A DNA stretch of 64,000 bases. Source: UBA4064 sp050179135 (lineage in GTDB: Bacteria > Desulfobacterota > Desulfobacteria > Desulfobacterales > Desulfatirhabdiaceae). The notes beneath the pieces were generated by a model. The model had not been told where the DNA came from, ran no database searches, and was given only the letters and a program-made list of their open reading frames with translations. Where the stretch lies: positions 20,363-84,362 of the forward strand of contig JBFXFK010000002.1 in assembly GCA_050179135.1 (NCBI GenBank), written 5' to 3'. The translations under genes and the position numbers were made by a program. This document shows, in pieces, positions 43,430 to 52,389 of this stretch; positions within the stretch are counted from its first letter, which is position 1, and each line of letters starts with the position of its first letter.

Positions 43430-45454
43430 CTAATATTTTTTCAAGTCATCATCATCCGGTAAAATGAGTTGATCCGGGCTGACCGTCCCCTTTTTGTTTT
43501 GAGCAATATGTTTTGGGACAGATTGCTTTTTGGCCGGCAGCATGGAATGGATTTTGACATCCTTTTTCATGACCGGTTTTATGCGAGCCTGATCACTGAC
43601 AGTTGACGCGTTGCGTCCAGTTACCAGTCTCGCCAGTTGATTGACAATCGATTTCATCTGTTCTGCCTGGGCATTCAACTCCTCACTGGCGGATGCCGAT
43701 TCCTCGGCACTGGCCGCATTCTGCTGGGTCACCCGGTCCATTTCTGTCACGGCCACAGTTACCTGGCCGATACCCTGAGCCTGCTCGCCCGAGGCGGCGG
43801 CAATCTCACCAACCAGCCCGGCGACTTTGGCAGAACTGGTTGCCACCTGCTGAAACGCTTCGTTGGTCCGGGTTACCAGTTCGGAGCCGTCCCTGACTTT
43901 CTTGACCGTTCCCTCGATCAGGGTGGACGTGTTTTTGGCTGCGTCTGCCGCACGCATGGCCAAATTTCTGACCTCATCGGCCACAACAGCAAATCCGGCC
44001 CCGGCTTCACCGGCGCGGGCAGCCTCGACTGCGGCATTCAATGCCAGCAGGTTGGTCTGAAATGCAATTTCATCAATTGTTCTGATGATCTTGGATGTTT
44101 CTTCACTGGCATTCGATATCTCCTCCATGGACACGATCAACTGGTTCATGGATGAGTTGGCCTTGTCCACAACCTGCCGGGCTGTTTTCATCAACGCATC
44201 GGCCTGTCCGGCATTGCCGGCATTGCGTTTGGTCATGGAAGACATTTCTTCCAGGGATGCGGATGTCTCTTCAATGGATGAGGCCTGCTCCGACGCCCCT
44301 TCAGCAAGAGACTGACTGGCCGATGAGACCTGATTTGACGCGGATGCGACCTGTTCTGCGCCATCTGACAGACCACGGGTGATCCGGTCCAGTGGATTGG
44401 CAATACTGCGGGCAATCAGAAAAACCACGATCATCATGATCAGGATCGAAACACCGCCAATGCCAATGGTTGACCAGGTAATGCTTCGGGCATCCTGAAG
44501 AATCCGGCTCATGGGAACACCTATGGCAAACCCCCAGGGTGTTTTTGAGTGACCGACTGTCAATGGCGCCGTGACGATATAGATATCGGATTTCATGGCA
44601 GGGGAATAATTGGAAAAGGCAAAGGATTCTCCTTTTTGAATGGCATTGGCAAATTGACCCAGGTATGGGCCCGCCATATCACTTTCGGTTTCCCGCATCT
44701 GTTTGCCGGATCGGGATGGATCCGGGTGCGCAACAATGGTCCCGTTGTTTGAAAAAATGGCACTGACACCGACATCATAGGGGTGAATGCCGTCTGTCAT
44801 TTTCTGAAACCGTGTCAATTCAATATCGATGCCGACAACTCCGACAAAATCCCCGTTTTTGTTGGACAGCGGAACAGCCACGCTGGTGATCAGCATTTTT
44901 TTTCCGGCCACTTCATAGTGATAGGGGTCCAGAATGGTTTCCATCCGGGTCTTTTTGGGAATCAGATAATAATCCCCGGGCCCTTCCTTCTCATAATCCA
45001 GCAGGGGTTCAACTGCAATTTTTCCCGATCCCCGGTTCCAATACGGAATAAACCGGCCCGTGGCATCGGTTCCTTCCTGATTGACAAAGTAATGATCCAT
45101 TCCATCCAGGGCATTCAACTCCCAGCAGGTCCACACACCTAAAAATCCGGGATTTTTTTCCAGAATAACTTCCAGTTGTTTGTTGATATCAGAGCGCCGT
45201 TCTTCAGCCCCAAGTGATTCGAAATTTGAAAAAATCTGGGCCAGTGTCCGGGCCACATCCATGGCCACTTCAAGATCGGCTTTGACTTCACTGGCATGCT
45301 GTCTGGCGGTGGCCTGTGTACCGGACAGGGCAAATTCTGTAATGGTGTCTGACGACCGGATGGAAACAAATCCGATTGTGACACCAAACGCCAGCACCGC
45401 GACCGCGCAGATACTGAACAGCATTCTGGTTTTCAAGTGAAACCGGTTGATCAT
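43430..45454 (-). CDS. Methyl-accepting chemotaxis protein with dCache-like sensor
   Basis: 674 residues from the ATG after a GGGGGAG site. A membrane helix (about 10-32) and a long periplasmic double-Cache-like domain (about 35-325; VWTCWELNALDGMDHYF, FVGVVGIDIELTRFQKM), then a second membrane helix (about 330-352, IGIGGVSILIMMIVVFLIA) followed by HAMP and a signalling coiled coil. The hairpin tip is intact: IDEIAFQTNLLALNAAVEAA and AGFAVVADEVRNLA. The C-terminus is a basic tail with no CheR pentapeptide of the NWETF kind. The in-frame start at 45508 adds 18 residues before the helix and lacks a ribosome site. Confidence 0.93.
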   Translation of the reverse strand: MINRFHLKTRMLFSICAVAVLAFGVTIGFVSIRSSDTITEFALSGTQATARQHASEVKADLEVAMDVARTLAQIFSNFESLGAEERRSDINKQLEVILEKNPGFLGVWTCWELNALDGMDHYFVNQEGTDATGRFIPYWNRGSGKIAVEPLLDYEKEGPGDYYLIPKKTRMETILDPYHYEVAGKKMLITSVAVPLSNKNGDFVGVVGIDIELTRFQKMTDGIHPYDVGVSAIFSNNGTIVAHPDPSRSGKQMRETESDMAGPYLGQFANAIQKGESFAFSNYSPAMKSDIYIVTAPLTVGHSKTPWGFAIGVPMSRILQDARSITWSTIGIGGVSILIMMIVVFLIARSIANPLDRITRGLSDGAEQVASASNQVSSASQSLAEGASEQASSIEETSASLEEMSSMTKRNAGNAGQADALMKTARQVVDKANSSMNQLIVSMEEISNASEETSKIIRTIDEIAFQTNLLALNAAVEAARAGEAGAGFAVVADEVRNLAMRAADAAKNTSTLIEGTVKKVRDGSELVTRTNEAFQQVATSSAKVAGLVGEIAAASGEQAQGIGQVTVAVTEMDRVTQQNAASAEESASASEELNAQAEQMKSIVNQLARLVTGRNASTVSDQARIKPVMKKDVKIHSMLPAKKQSVPKHIAQNKKGTVSPDQLILPDDDDLKKY

Positions 45455-45510
45455 GTCTTTCTCCCCCTGATGTCGGAATTGATTTGCATCATAAAATATT
45501 GGTAACACCT

Positions 45511-45549
45511 CCGGTATTCAGAATTCAGGAGTCAGAATTCAGAATACCG
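45511..45549. repeat. Short repeat E-like element (inverted)
   Basis: GGTATTCAGAATTCAGGAG followed by TCAGAATTCAGAATACC. Reverse complement of the element at 25486-25532. Confidence 0.55.
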
Positions 45550-45550
45550 G

Positions 45551-45650
45551 GTAGGTCAGGGCGCCGCGACTTTTTGCGGCTCCCTGACTCCATGCCGCAT
45601 CCCGCTTTCCCGCTGTCAGGTAGGCCAAACTGCCGGCCAACCTGACCTAC
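45551..45650. repeat. Intergenic repeat F, copy 1
   Basis: 100-nt imperfect palindrome bounded by GTAGGTCAGG and CCTGACCTAC, with GCCGCGACTTTTTGCGGC inside. Near-copies are at 52290-52389 (full) and 45687-45729 (left part only). Confidence 0.8.
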
Positions 45651-45686
45651 GCCACACAGCCAGAATGCGCTCCGGCGGAACCTATG

Positions 45687-45729
45687 CAGGTCAGGGCGCC
45701 GCGGCTTTTTGCGGCTCCCTGACACCATG
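45687..45729. repeat. Intergenic repeat F, partial copy 2
   Basis: CAGGTCAGGGCGCCGCGGC followed by TTTTTGCGGCTCCCTGACACC, the left half of repeat F. It ends 6 bp before the stop of the downstream-reading hybrid kinase. The hairpin GCCGCGGC...GCGGC could help end transcription of that gene. Confidence 0.65.
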
Positions 45730-45735
45730 CTATTT

Positions 45736-48700
45736 TCACGCTAAACTCCGGCATCCATCCAGAACCTCCCGGACCTTTTCAACCAGTGTTTTTACTGAAA
45801 AAGGCTTTTGCAGAAAGTTGATTCCCTGGTCCAGGACACCGTGGTGGGCGATGACATTGGCCGTATATCCGGACATGAAGAGTGTCTGAATTTCCGGCTG
45901 AATATCGTGCAGTCGATTTCTCAGTTCCTGACCATTCATTTCCGGCATGATCACATCGGTGATCAGCAGATGGACCGGCCCCTGATGGTTTTTCACCAGT
46001 TTCAGGGCCTCATTGGGGTTATGTGTCGCCAAAACTGTATATCCGAAGCGTTCCAGAACCATTCGGCCGATATCCAGAATGGTTTCATCATCTTCCACCA
46101 ACAGAACCGTCTCTGTGCCATGCATGGGTTTCTGTCTGGATGCATCGGTTACGGTTTCCGGCTGATCATTGGTTACAGGCAGATATATCCGGAATGTCGT
46201 CCCCTGCCCCGGCTCACTGTAAACATTGATAAATCCGTTGTTTTGTTTCACGATGCCATAAACCGTGGAGAGCCCCAGCCCGGTCCCTTTTCCCTGTTCC
46301 TTGGTGGTAAAAAACGGCTCGAATATCTGTTCGACAATATCCTTTTCCATTCCCGTACCCGTATCGCTGATGGCCAGCATCACATAGTCACCGGGAATGA
46401 ACCCCATATGGATTTCGCAATAGGAATGATCCAGTGCTGCATTTTCCGTTTCGATTGTCAGAGACCCGACACCTGAGATGGCATCCCGGGCATTGACACA
46501 TAAATTGACCAGAATCTGATCCAGTTGGGATGGATCAATTTTGACCGGCCGCAGGTTCAGGGCCGGTTTCCATGAAAAATCAATATCCTCACCGATCAGA
46601 CGGTGCAGCATTTTCAACATGCTGGATATGGTTTCGTTCAGGTCCAGTATTTTTGGGCTGACTGTCTGTTTTCGGGCAAAGGCCAGGAGTTGACGGGTCA
46701 GATCGGCAGATCCCTGTGCAGCCTTTTGAATTTCCAGAAGGCTTTTCCGGAGTGGGCTATCGGGTCCGGCATCCTCAAGCACCATTTCGGTATAACCCAG
46801 AATTGCCTGAAGCCTGTTGTTGAAATCATGAGCCACCCCGCCGGCCAGTCGCCCGACAGATTCCAGTTTCTGGACCTGAACCAACTGGGTTTGCAGTTTC
46901 TCCCGCTCTTCTTCAGCCCGAAAACGCCCGGTAATGTCCTGGTTGACCACTATCGCACCATCAACCCGTCCATCCTGATCCAGTACCGGCGAGGTGCTGT
47001 TCAGAACGATTTTTTTCTGACCATCAAAGGCATCGATTTCAAGCAGTTCATCAACAATGGTTACGCCTTTTCGGATGGTGTGGGCCAGCGCCCAGTCATC
47101 GGCCGCAATTTCCTCGCCGGACGGCAGCCGTCTTGCCTTGAAAATGCCATAATCAGCCGGTGAAACCTGGGGTTCCGCACCCCATATTTTGATGCCGGCC
47201 GGATTGCCGCGAAGCAGTTTGCCATCTTTATCCGTAAACCAGAGGCCGATCGGCAATACGTCAAATATCCGTTCCAGAAGACTTTCGCGCTTTCTCAGGT
47301 TTTCCTCGGACCGTTTGATCCCGGTGATATCCCGGGAAACGCCCAGGACAGAATGCACCTGGCCCTGGGCGTCCATTTCGGGAAAAAGCCGCCAGTTCAA
47401 ATAGATCGGTCCATCTGTCCCCATCCATTCAAAATTTTCCTCATGCGGCTGACCGGTCGAAAAAACCCGATCGATATTGGACTCCCAAAGCGTGCACAGA
47501 TACTCCGGAAACCCCATTTCCCGATGGGTATGACCAATGTATTCTTCCCGGGCTTTGCCGGACACCCGTATTGCTGCGGAATTGGCATAAATATGGCGGT
47601 GCTGCCGGTCATACCGCATGATGTAATCCTGGCTGTTTTCAGCCAATGACCGGTACTGCTCTTCCCTGTCCCGCAGCGCCGCTTCTGCCTCCCGGTGTTC
47701 GACGACTTTCCAAACGCCGTCCATCAACAGGGTAAGCTGAAGAATGTCGGTTTCGCCATAATCGGTTTCCTTGTTGGCAACGCCGATGACCGCCACAATT
47801 TTCCCGCTGCTGAAAACCGGCACGGTCAAAAACCGATTCAGCGGGGCATGTCCTTCCGGATAGCCTTTCTTCAGGGGATTCGGCGCCACGTAATCATTGA
47901 GGATGACGGGTTTCCGCTGGCGGACCGCCTCTCCCCATACACCGGTTTTATCCAGCTCGTACCGCGTTTGCGGGCTGGCAATGGTACAGGCCTGCATCAC
48001 CTCTTTGGACCAGGTGTTCAGGATGAATTCCTGCCGGTCTTCCCGGTAAAAATAAATATAGCCAAACCGGCTTTGGGTCAGTTTGATGGCCTCATCCAGG
48101 GCAAAATCCAGAAACGCCTGGGTGGTTTCAACCCGGTGCTGAAGGATTTCAACCAGGCTTTTCAGCCGGGCATCACTCAGGCGAAGCTCTTCCTCGGCCC
48201 GTTTTCGATCCGTGATGTCACTGACAGTCATCAGCAGTTGGGAAGACTGATTCCGGGAACCGGCGAAATCCGCCAGTGTCAGTCTTGTGCCGGACATCTG
48301 TACAAAAGCCAGATTTCCCGAACCGGAAACAAGGCCCATTTCCAGGGTTTTATCATCGGGATGTTTGAAAAACGACCGGTACCGCGCCAGAAACAGATTC
48401 TGGTCAGATCCGGCAATAAATTCATGGACACCCCTTCCCTTTACATGGTCTGCATCCAATCCCACCATATTGCAAAACGTTTTGTTTGTTTCCTGAATCA
48501 TTCCTGAGTCATTCAGGACCAGATACCCGACCGGCGCATGGTTGAACAGAACGGAAAAGCGGTCTCTGGATACCGTCAGCGATTCCTGGGCCTGACGCAA
48601 TTCTTCGTTTTGAATCTCCAGCTCGATCTGATGAACCTGAAGCTCGTGGATGAGTTCTGCGGCCTGATCACTTGAAAGAATTTCCGGTTGCAAATCACCT

Positions 48701-48777
48701 TTCCGGGTTATGGCCTCGACGTGCTGTCTCAATTTGTTCATTAATTGTTGTTTTTCATCCATAATCATCAATTTCAC
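45736..48777 (-). CDS. Hybrid histidine kinase: PAS, GAF, 2 PAS, HisKA, HATPase, receiver
   Basis: 1013 residues, soluble. It begins with a helical stretch (ELIHELQVHQIELEIQNEEL, as in many PAS kinases), PAS1 (about 75-190), a GAF domain (about 205-365; TGVWGEAVRQRKPVILNDY), PAS2 (about 370-490), PAS3 (about 495-625), HisKA with GGVAHDFNNRLQA, HATPase (GTGLGLSTVYG) and a receiver (about 885-1010; LVEDDETI, LLITDVIMPEMNG). Its start overlaps the stop of the upstream CheB-CheR-PAS gene (ATGA), so the two are translationally coupled and likely act in one pathway. Confidence 0.92.
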   Translation of the reverse strand: MKLMIMDEKQQLMNKLRQHVEAITRKGDLQPEILSSDQAAELIHELQVHQIELEIQNEELRQAQESLTVSRDRFSVLFNHAPVGYLVLNDSGMIQETNKTFCNMVGLDADHVKGRGVHEFIAGSDQNLFLARYRSFFKHPDDKTLEMGLVSGSGNLAFVQMSGTRLTLADFAGSRNQSSQLLMTVSDITDRKRAEEELRLSDARLKSLVEILQHRVETTQAFLDFALDEAIKLTQSRFGYIYFYREDRQEFILNTWSKEVMQACTIASPQTRYELDKTGVWGEAVRQRKPVILNDYVAPNPLKKGYPEGHAPLNRFLTVPVFSSGKIVAVIGVANKETDYGETDILQLTLLMDGVWKVVEHREAEAALRDREEQYRSLAENSQDYIMRYDRQHRHIYANSAAIRVSGKAREEYIGHTHREMGFPEYLCTLWESNIDRVFSTGQPHEENFEWMGTDGPIYLNWRLFPEMDAQGQVHSVLGVSRDITGIKRSEENLRKRESLLERIFDVLPIGLWFTDKDGKLLRGNPAGIKIWGAEPQVSPADYGIFKARRLPSGEEIAADDWALAHTIRKGVTIVDELLEIDAFDGQKKIVLNSTSPVLDQDGRVDGAIVVNQDITGRFRAEEEREKLQTQLVQVQKLESVGRLAGGVAHDFNNRLQAILGYTEMVLEDAGPDSPLRKSLLEIQKAAQGSADLTRQLLAFARKQTVSPKILDLNETISSMLKMLHRLIGEDIDFSWKPALNLRPVKIDPSQLDQILVNLCVNARDAISGVGSLTIETENAALDHSYCEIHMGFIPGDYVMLAISDTGTGMEKDIVEQIFEPFFTTKEQGKGTGLGLSTVYGIVKQNNGFINVYSEPGQGTTFRIYLPVTNDQPETVTDASRQKPMHGTETVLLVEDDETILDIGRMVLERFGYTVLATHNPNEALKLVKNHQGPVHLLITDVIMPEMNGQELRNRLHDIQPEIQTLFMSGYTANVIAHHGVLDQGINFLQKPFSVKTLVEKVREVLDGCRSLA

Positions 48778-51700
48778 ATCCGGTCCGTAATATCTTCAAA
48801 CGTGGTATAAACCTGAAAGGGCTTTTCCTCGCCTCTGCGAAATTCCGGCGTGGCGTTCACCATGATCCATCTCGTCTGATCAAGTTCCGGAGAAAAGATG
48901 CCCATGACAAATCCCAATACCGGGTTGCCTGTCCTCAGCGCCACCATGGACGGATGCTCGTCACCCGACAGGGGTTCCCCGTTTTCCCGAATGGCTTTCC
49001 AGCGCGGATCCATCGACGTCCGCCCCTGCATCTGGTCCAGACTCAGCCCCAGAATCCGTTCCGCAGAGGGATTGGCGGAAATGATTTTACCGTCTGCATT
49101 TTGATATACCACTCCCTGGGCCATGGTTTCAAAAAGGGTTCGATACTTGGCTTCACTGGCCTGAAGATCGGCTTCCATACGTTTTCTTTCGGTAATGTCC
49201 TCAAAAATGACCCCCAGACGCTGTCCCGGGAGTTGAAATACCTGGATGCGGTAGGCCCCCTGTATCCGGTCATCCTGATAATTCAGGTCTTCCAAATAAC
49301 AGATTTCACCGGTTTCAAGCACCTGTTGGAAACGATCCGTAATCCCCTGGGCCCTGGCCTTGGGCCAGATATCGTCAAATCGTTTTCCCTTCCAGATCTC
49401 TGTTGTGATTCCGGTCAGTTGTCCAGCCTTGGGGTTGGCGCTTTCCAGCACAAGATCACCGGCACTGTTCCGGGTATAAACAAACATGCCGGCAGGCATA
49501 TACTGGGTTATATCCTGAAACAGGGTATCGCTTTGCTGCAGTTGGCTCCTTGCATTTTTCAGTTCCGTGATATCGACAAAGGTCAGGACGACACCTGAAA
49601 ACCGGTTTGGGCCAATGTGATAGGGCATGACGCGGGTCAGATACCAGTGACCATCACCGGCAAAAACATCCTGTTCTGTCAGCCGGTTGTGTTTCTGAAC
49701 ATCCCGCGCCATTATGACCGGATCGAAGTCAACCAGCCGGTGGGACAGATGGGAAACAGGCCTGCCGATATCCTTTTCCATGATGTTGAAGATCCGGGTG
49801 ATTTCAGGGGAATATTTCCGGATTTCCAGATTTTCATCCAGAAGCAGGGTGCCGATCCGCGAGCTGGTCAAGAGATTGTCCACATCATTGTTCAGCTCGG
49901 TCAGCTCGATGATTTTATTCTGATATTCGGCATTGACCGTATAAAGCTCCTCGTTGGTGGATTGCAGTTCCTCATTGGTGCTTTGCAACTCCTCATTGCT
50001 GGCCAACAGTTCCTCATTGGTGGCCTGAAGCTCTTCATTGGATGTTTCCAGCTCTTCGATGGTGGCCTGAAGGTTTTCCCGCGCAAACTGCAGTTCCTGT
50101 TCCAGGTCCTTGATGCGCTGCCGGGCTTCCTCGCCCACGTCATATGCGGCATCCCCGATCAGATCGATCGGGGGTTCCTGGCGGGTTTCCTCAAAAAACA
50201 CCGCAACAAGGGCTTCATTTCCTTTTTTGGCGGGCATGGGTAAAATTCGCATGCGAATGTTGCGGGTTGCGTCCATGTGTCTGAGCCGAATATTGGTGTA
50301 GGCAATTTCTTCATGGGTGCGAAAGACTTTTTGAATGCCGGTTGCCAGTGGAATGGCCAGATCTTTTGCCGCCATTCGCGTGATATCATAAACCACCCGG
50401 CCGGAAGGAACACTGAAGTAGCCTTCGGTGTTGCCCACGATATGCATGATCTCCATCTGTTCATTGACAATGACCGACAGGGGGATGTAATGCGCAGCCA
50501 CCAGTTCCAGATAGCGCCGGATCATCCGACTGTCATCGGGTTCTGAATAGCGGCGTCTGTCATGTCTTACCGGCAGCCGTTGACCCGGATAGAGCCGATC
50601 GGCCTGAAGAGAAACCGACAGGTCTTTTTGAAGTGATTTTGATTTTCCCTTTGACCGGTAGATTTTGAATTTTGAATGCACCGTTTCAAAACAGTCGGTC
50701 ATGTCTCCGATGCTTTCACTGCTTCCCAGAAACATCACTCCCTGGGGATTCAATGAAAAATTGAACATTTCAAGCGCCTTCTGCTGGAGAATCGGCTGAA
50801 GGTAAATGAGAAGATTTCTGCAACTGATCAGATCGATGTTGGTAAACGGGGGATCACGGACCAGATTGTGCTGGGCAAACACCACCATTTCCCGGATGTG
50901 ACGGGCGATCTGATAGTTGTCCTCCTTTCGATAAAAATATTTGGTCAAGAGTCTGGGCGTCAAATCCGCGGCAATACTTTCCGGATAAATTCCGTTGCCG
51001 GCCGACACAATGGCATCCCGATCGATATCGGTGGCAAATATTTTGATATCCCGGCTGATTTTTTCCTTTTCCATCGCTTCCTTGGTCAGGATGGCAAGAG
51101 TATATGCTTCTTCGCCTGTCGAACAGCCGGAAACCCAGAACCGGATTTCCTGGTTCCGGTTCCGGTGCAGTATTTCGGGAAGGCAGGTTTCACCCAGTTC
51201 GCTCATGGCTTCGGCATCCCGGAAAAAACTGGTTACACCGATCAAAAGCTCCCGATACAGGGTCATGACCTCCCCGGGATAGGTTTGCAGATAGTGGACA
51301 TAATCCCTGAGGTCATCCATCCGGTTGACCGTCATCCGACGCTCGATTCGGCGGGTAATGGTGCTCGGTTTGTAGTAGGTGAAATCGACCTTTGTCTTTT
51401 CCCGCAACTCGGCAAAAATCCGGGTCAGGCCGTCTTCGTCCGTCAACAGCGTCTCCGAGCGTTTTTCCCGGGATGCATAGGGATGTTCCACAAAGGACAT
51501 CAACTGATCGGGCATGTCCTCCGGGGATAATATAAAATCCGCCAAACCGGTTGATATCGCGGCACGGGGCATACCGTCAAATTTGGCGCTTTCCTGATCC
51601 TGCACCATGACCATGCCTCCAAACTCCTTGATGGCGCGAACCCCCCGTGTGCCATCGCTTCCGGTGCCGGAAAGAATGATGGCAACCGCCCGCTCGGCCT

Positions 51701-52076
51701 GATCTTCTGCAAGTGACCGCAGAAATATATCGATGGGAAGGTTGATGGACCGGCTGGTTTCCTGATCCTTCAACAGCAGCCTGCCATGAAATATGGTCAG
51801 ATTTTTTTTGGGTGGAATCAGATACACCTGATTGGCTTCCACCGCCATGCCGTCTTCGGCCCGATGAACCCGCATCTCGGTCTTTTTGGACAAAAGCTCC
51901 ACCATCAGACTTTTATAATCGGGAGACAGATGCTGAATCACGATAAATGCCAGACCACTGTGTGACGGCATATGCGTAAAAAAAGCATCGATGGCCTCCA
52001 GTCCGCCTGCAGATGCACCGATGCCGACATAATGGGTAGGGGTCTTCCGGTCCGTATTCGCTGCTGTATTGTTCAT
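48774..52076 (-). CDS. CheB-CheR-PAS fusion protein
   Basis: 1100 residues. A CheB methylesterase domain (about 15-195) with catalytic triad candidates GASAGG (Ser), IQHLSPDYKS (His) and LSGTGSDGTRG (Asp), lacking the usual N-terminal receiver. A CheR methyltransferase domain (about 215-475) with RRIERRM and FWVSGCSTGEEAYTLAI. A long coiled coil (about 645-740) made of repeated (S/T)NEEL units, then three PAS-like domains. This architecture is known from chemotaxis-like or stress signalling systems with a hybrid kinase. The coupled kinase gene downstream fits. Whether the nearby MCP is its substrate is an inference. Confidence 0.93.
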   Translation of the reverse strand: MNNTAANTDRKTPTHYVGIGASAGGLEAIDAFFTHMPSHSGLAFIVIQHLSPDYKSLMVELLSKKTEMRVHRAEDGMAVEANQVYLIPPKKNLTIFHGRLLLKDQETSRSINLPIDIFLRSLAEDQAERAVAIILSGTGSDGTRGVRAIKEFGGMVMVQDQESAKFDGMPRAAISTGLADFILSPEDMPDQLMSFVEHPYASREKRSETLLTDEDGLTRIFAELREKTKVDFTYYKPSTITRRIERRMTVNRMDDLRDYVHYLQTYPGEVMTLYRELLIGVTSFFRDAEAMSELGETCLPEILHRNRNQEIRFWVSGCSTGEEAYTLAILTKEAMEKEKISRDIKIFATDIDRDAIVSAGNGIYPESIAADLTPRLLTKYFYRKEDNYQIARHIREMVVFAQHNLVRDPPFTNIDLISCRNLLIYLQPILQQKALEMFNFSLNPQGVMFLGSSESIGDMTDCFETVHSKFKIYRSKGKSKSLQKDLSVSLQADRLYPGQRLPVRHDRRRYSEPDDSRMIRRYLELVAAHYIPLSVIVNEQMEIMHIVGNTEGYFSVPSGRVVYDITRMAAKDLAIPLATGIQKVFRTHEEIAYTNIRLRHMDATRNIRMRILPMPAKKGNEALVAVFFEETRQEPPIDLIGDAAYDVGEEARQRIKDLEQELQFARENLQATIEELETSNEELQATNEELLASNEELQSTNEELQSTNEELYTVNAEYQNKIIELTELNNDVDNLLTSSRIGTLLLDENLEIRKYSPEITRIFNIMEKDIGRPVSHLSHRLVDFDPVIMARDVQKHNRLTEQDVFAGDGHWYLTRVMPYHIGPNRFSGVVLTFVDITELKNARSQLQQSDTLFQDITQYMPAGMFVYTRNSAGDLVLESANPKAGQLTGITTEIWKGKRFDDIWPKARAQGITDRFQQVLETGEICYLEDLNYQDDRIQGAYRIQVFQLPGQRLGVIFEDITERKRMEADLQASEAKYRTLFETMAQGVVYQNADGKIISANPSAERILGLSLDQMQGRTSMDPRWKAIRENGEPLSGDEHPSMVALRTGNPVLGFVMGIFSPELDQTRWIMVNATPEFRRGEEKPFQVYTTFEDITDRM

Positions 52077-52221
52077 TGAGAACCTTTTATAAAAATAATA
52101 AAATCGGGATTATCAGTCATGAAAAGCCTGGCGGGGGATAATAATTTTAAAAAATAATACGCATATTTTTTGGATTCTCTCAATAAACAGCTTGAATCTC
52201 AATACCTAAAAAATATTTATT

Positions 52222-52285
52222 GAAAAAGACTGAAGGCTGAAGGTACCGCAACCAGCATTCATGCAGAGCAGCCGTCGGACATTAA
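52222..52285. repeat. Intergenic repeat C, partial inverted copy
   Basis: GACTGAAGGCTGAAGG, ACCGCAACCAGCATTCA and CAGCCGTCGGAC correspond to the reverse complement of one end of repeat C. It runs into repeat F at 52290. Confidence 0.5.
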
Positions 52286-52289
52286 GCGG

Positions 52290-52389
52290 GTAGGTCAGGG
52301 TGCCGCGGCCTTTTGCGGCTCCCTGACACCATGCCGCAACCCGCTCACCCGCAGTCAGGCAGGCCATACTACCGGCCAACCTGACCTAC
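52290..52389. repeat. Intergenic repeat F, copy 3, supplying a gene end
   Basis: Full copy of repeat F, GTAGGTCAGGGTGCC ... CCGGCCAACCTGACCTAC. Its right end lies inside the hybrid kinase gene 52369-55119 and encodes the last residues VGQVGR and the stop codon. The rest of 52077-52289 is A/T-rich spacer with the partial repeat C and no gene. Confidence 0.8.
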
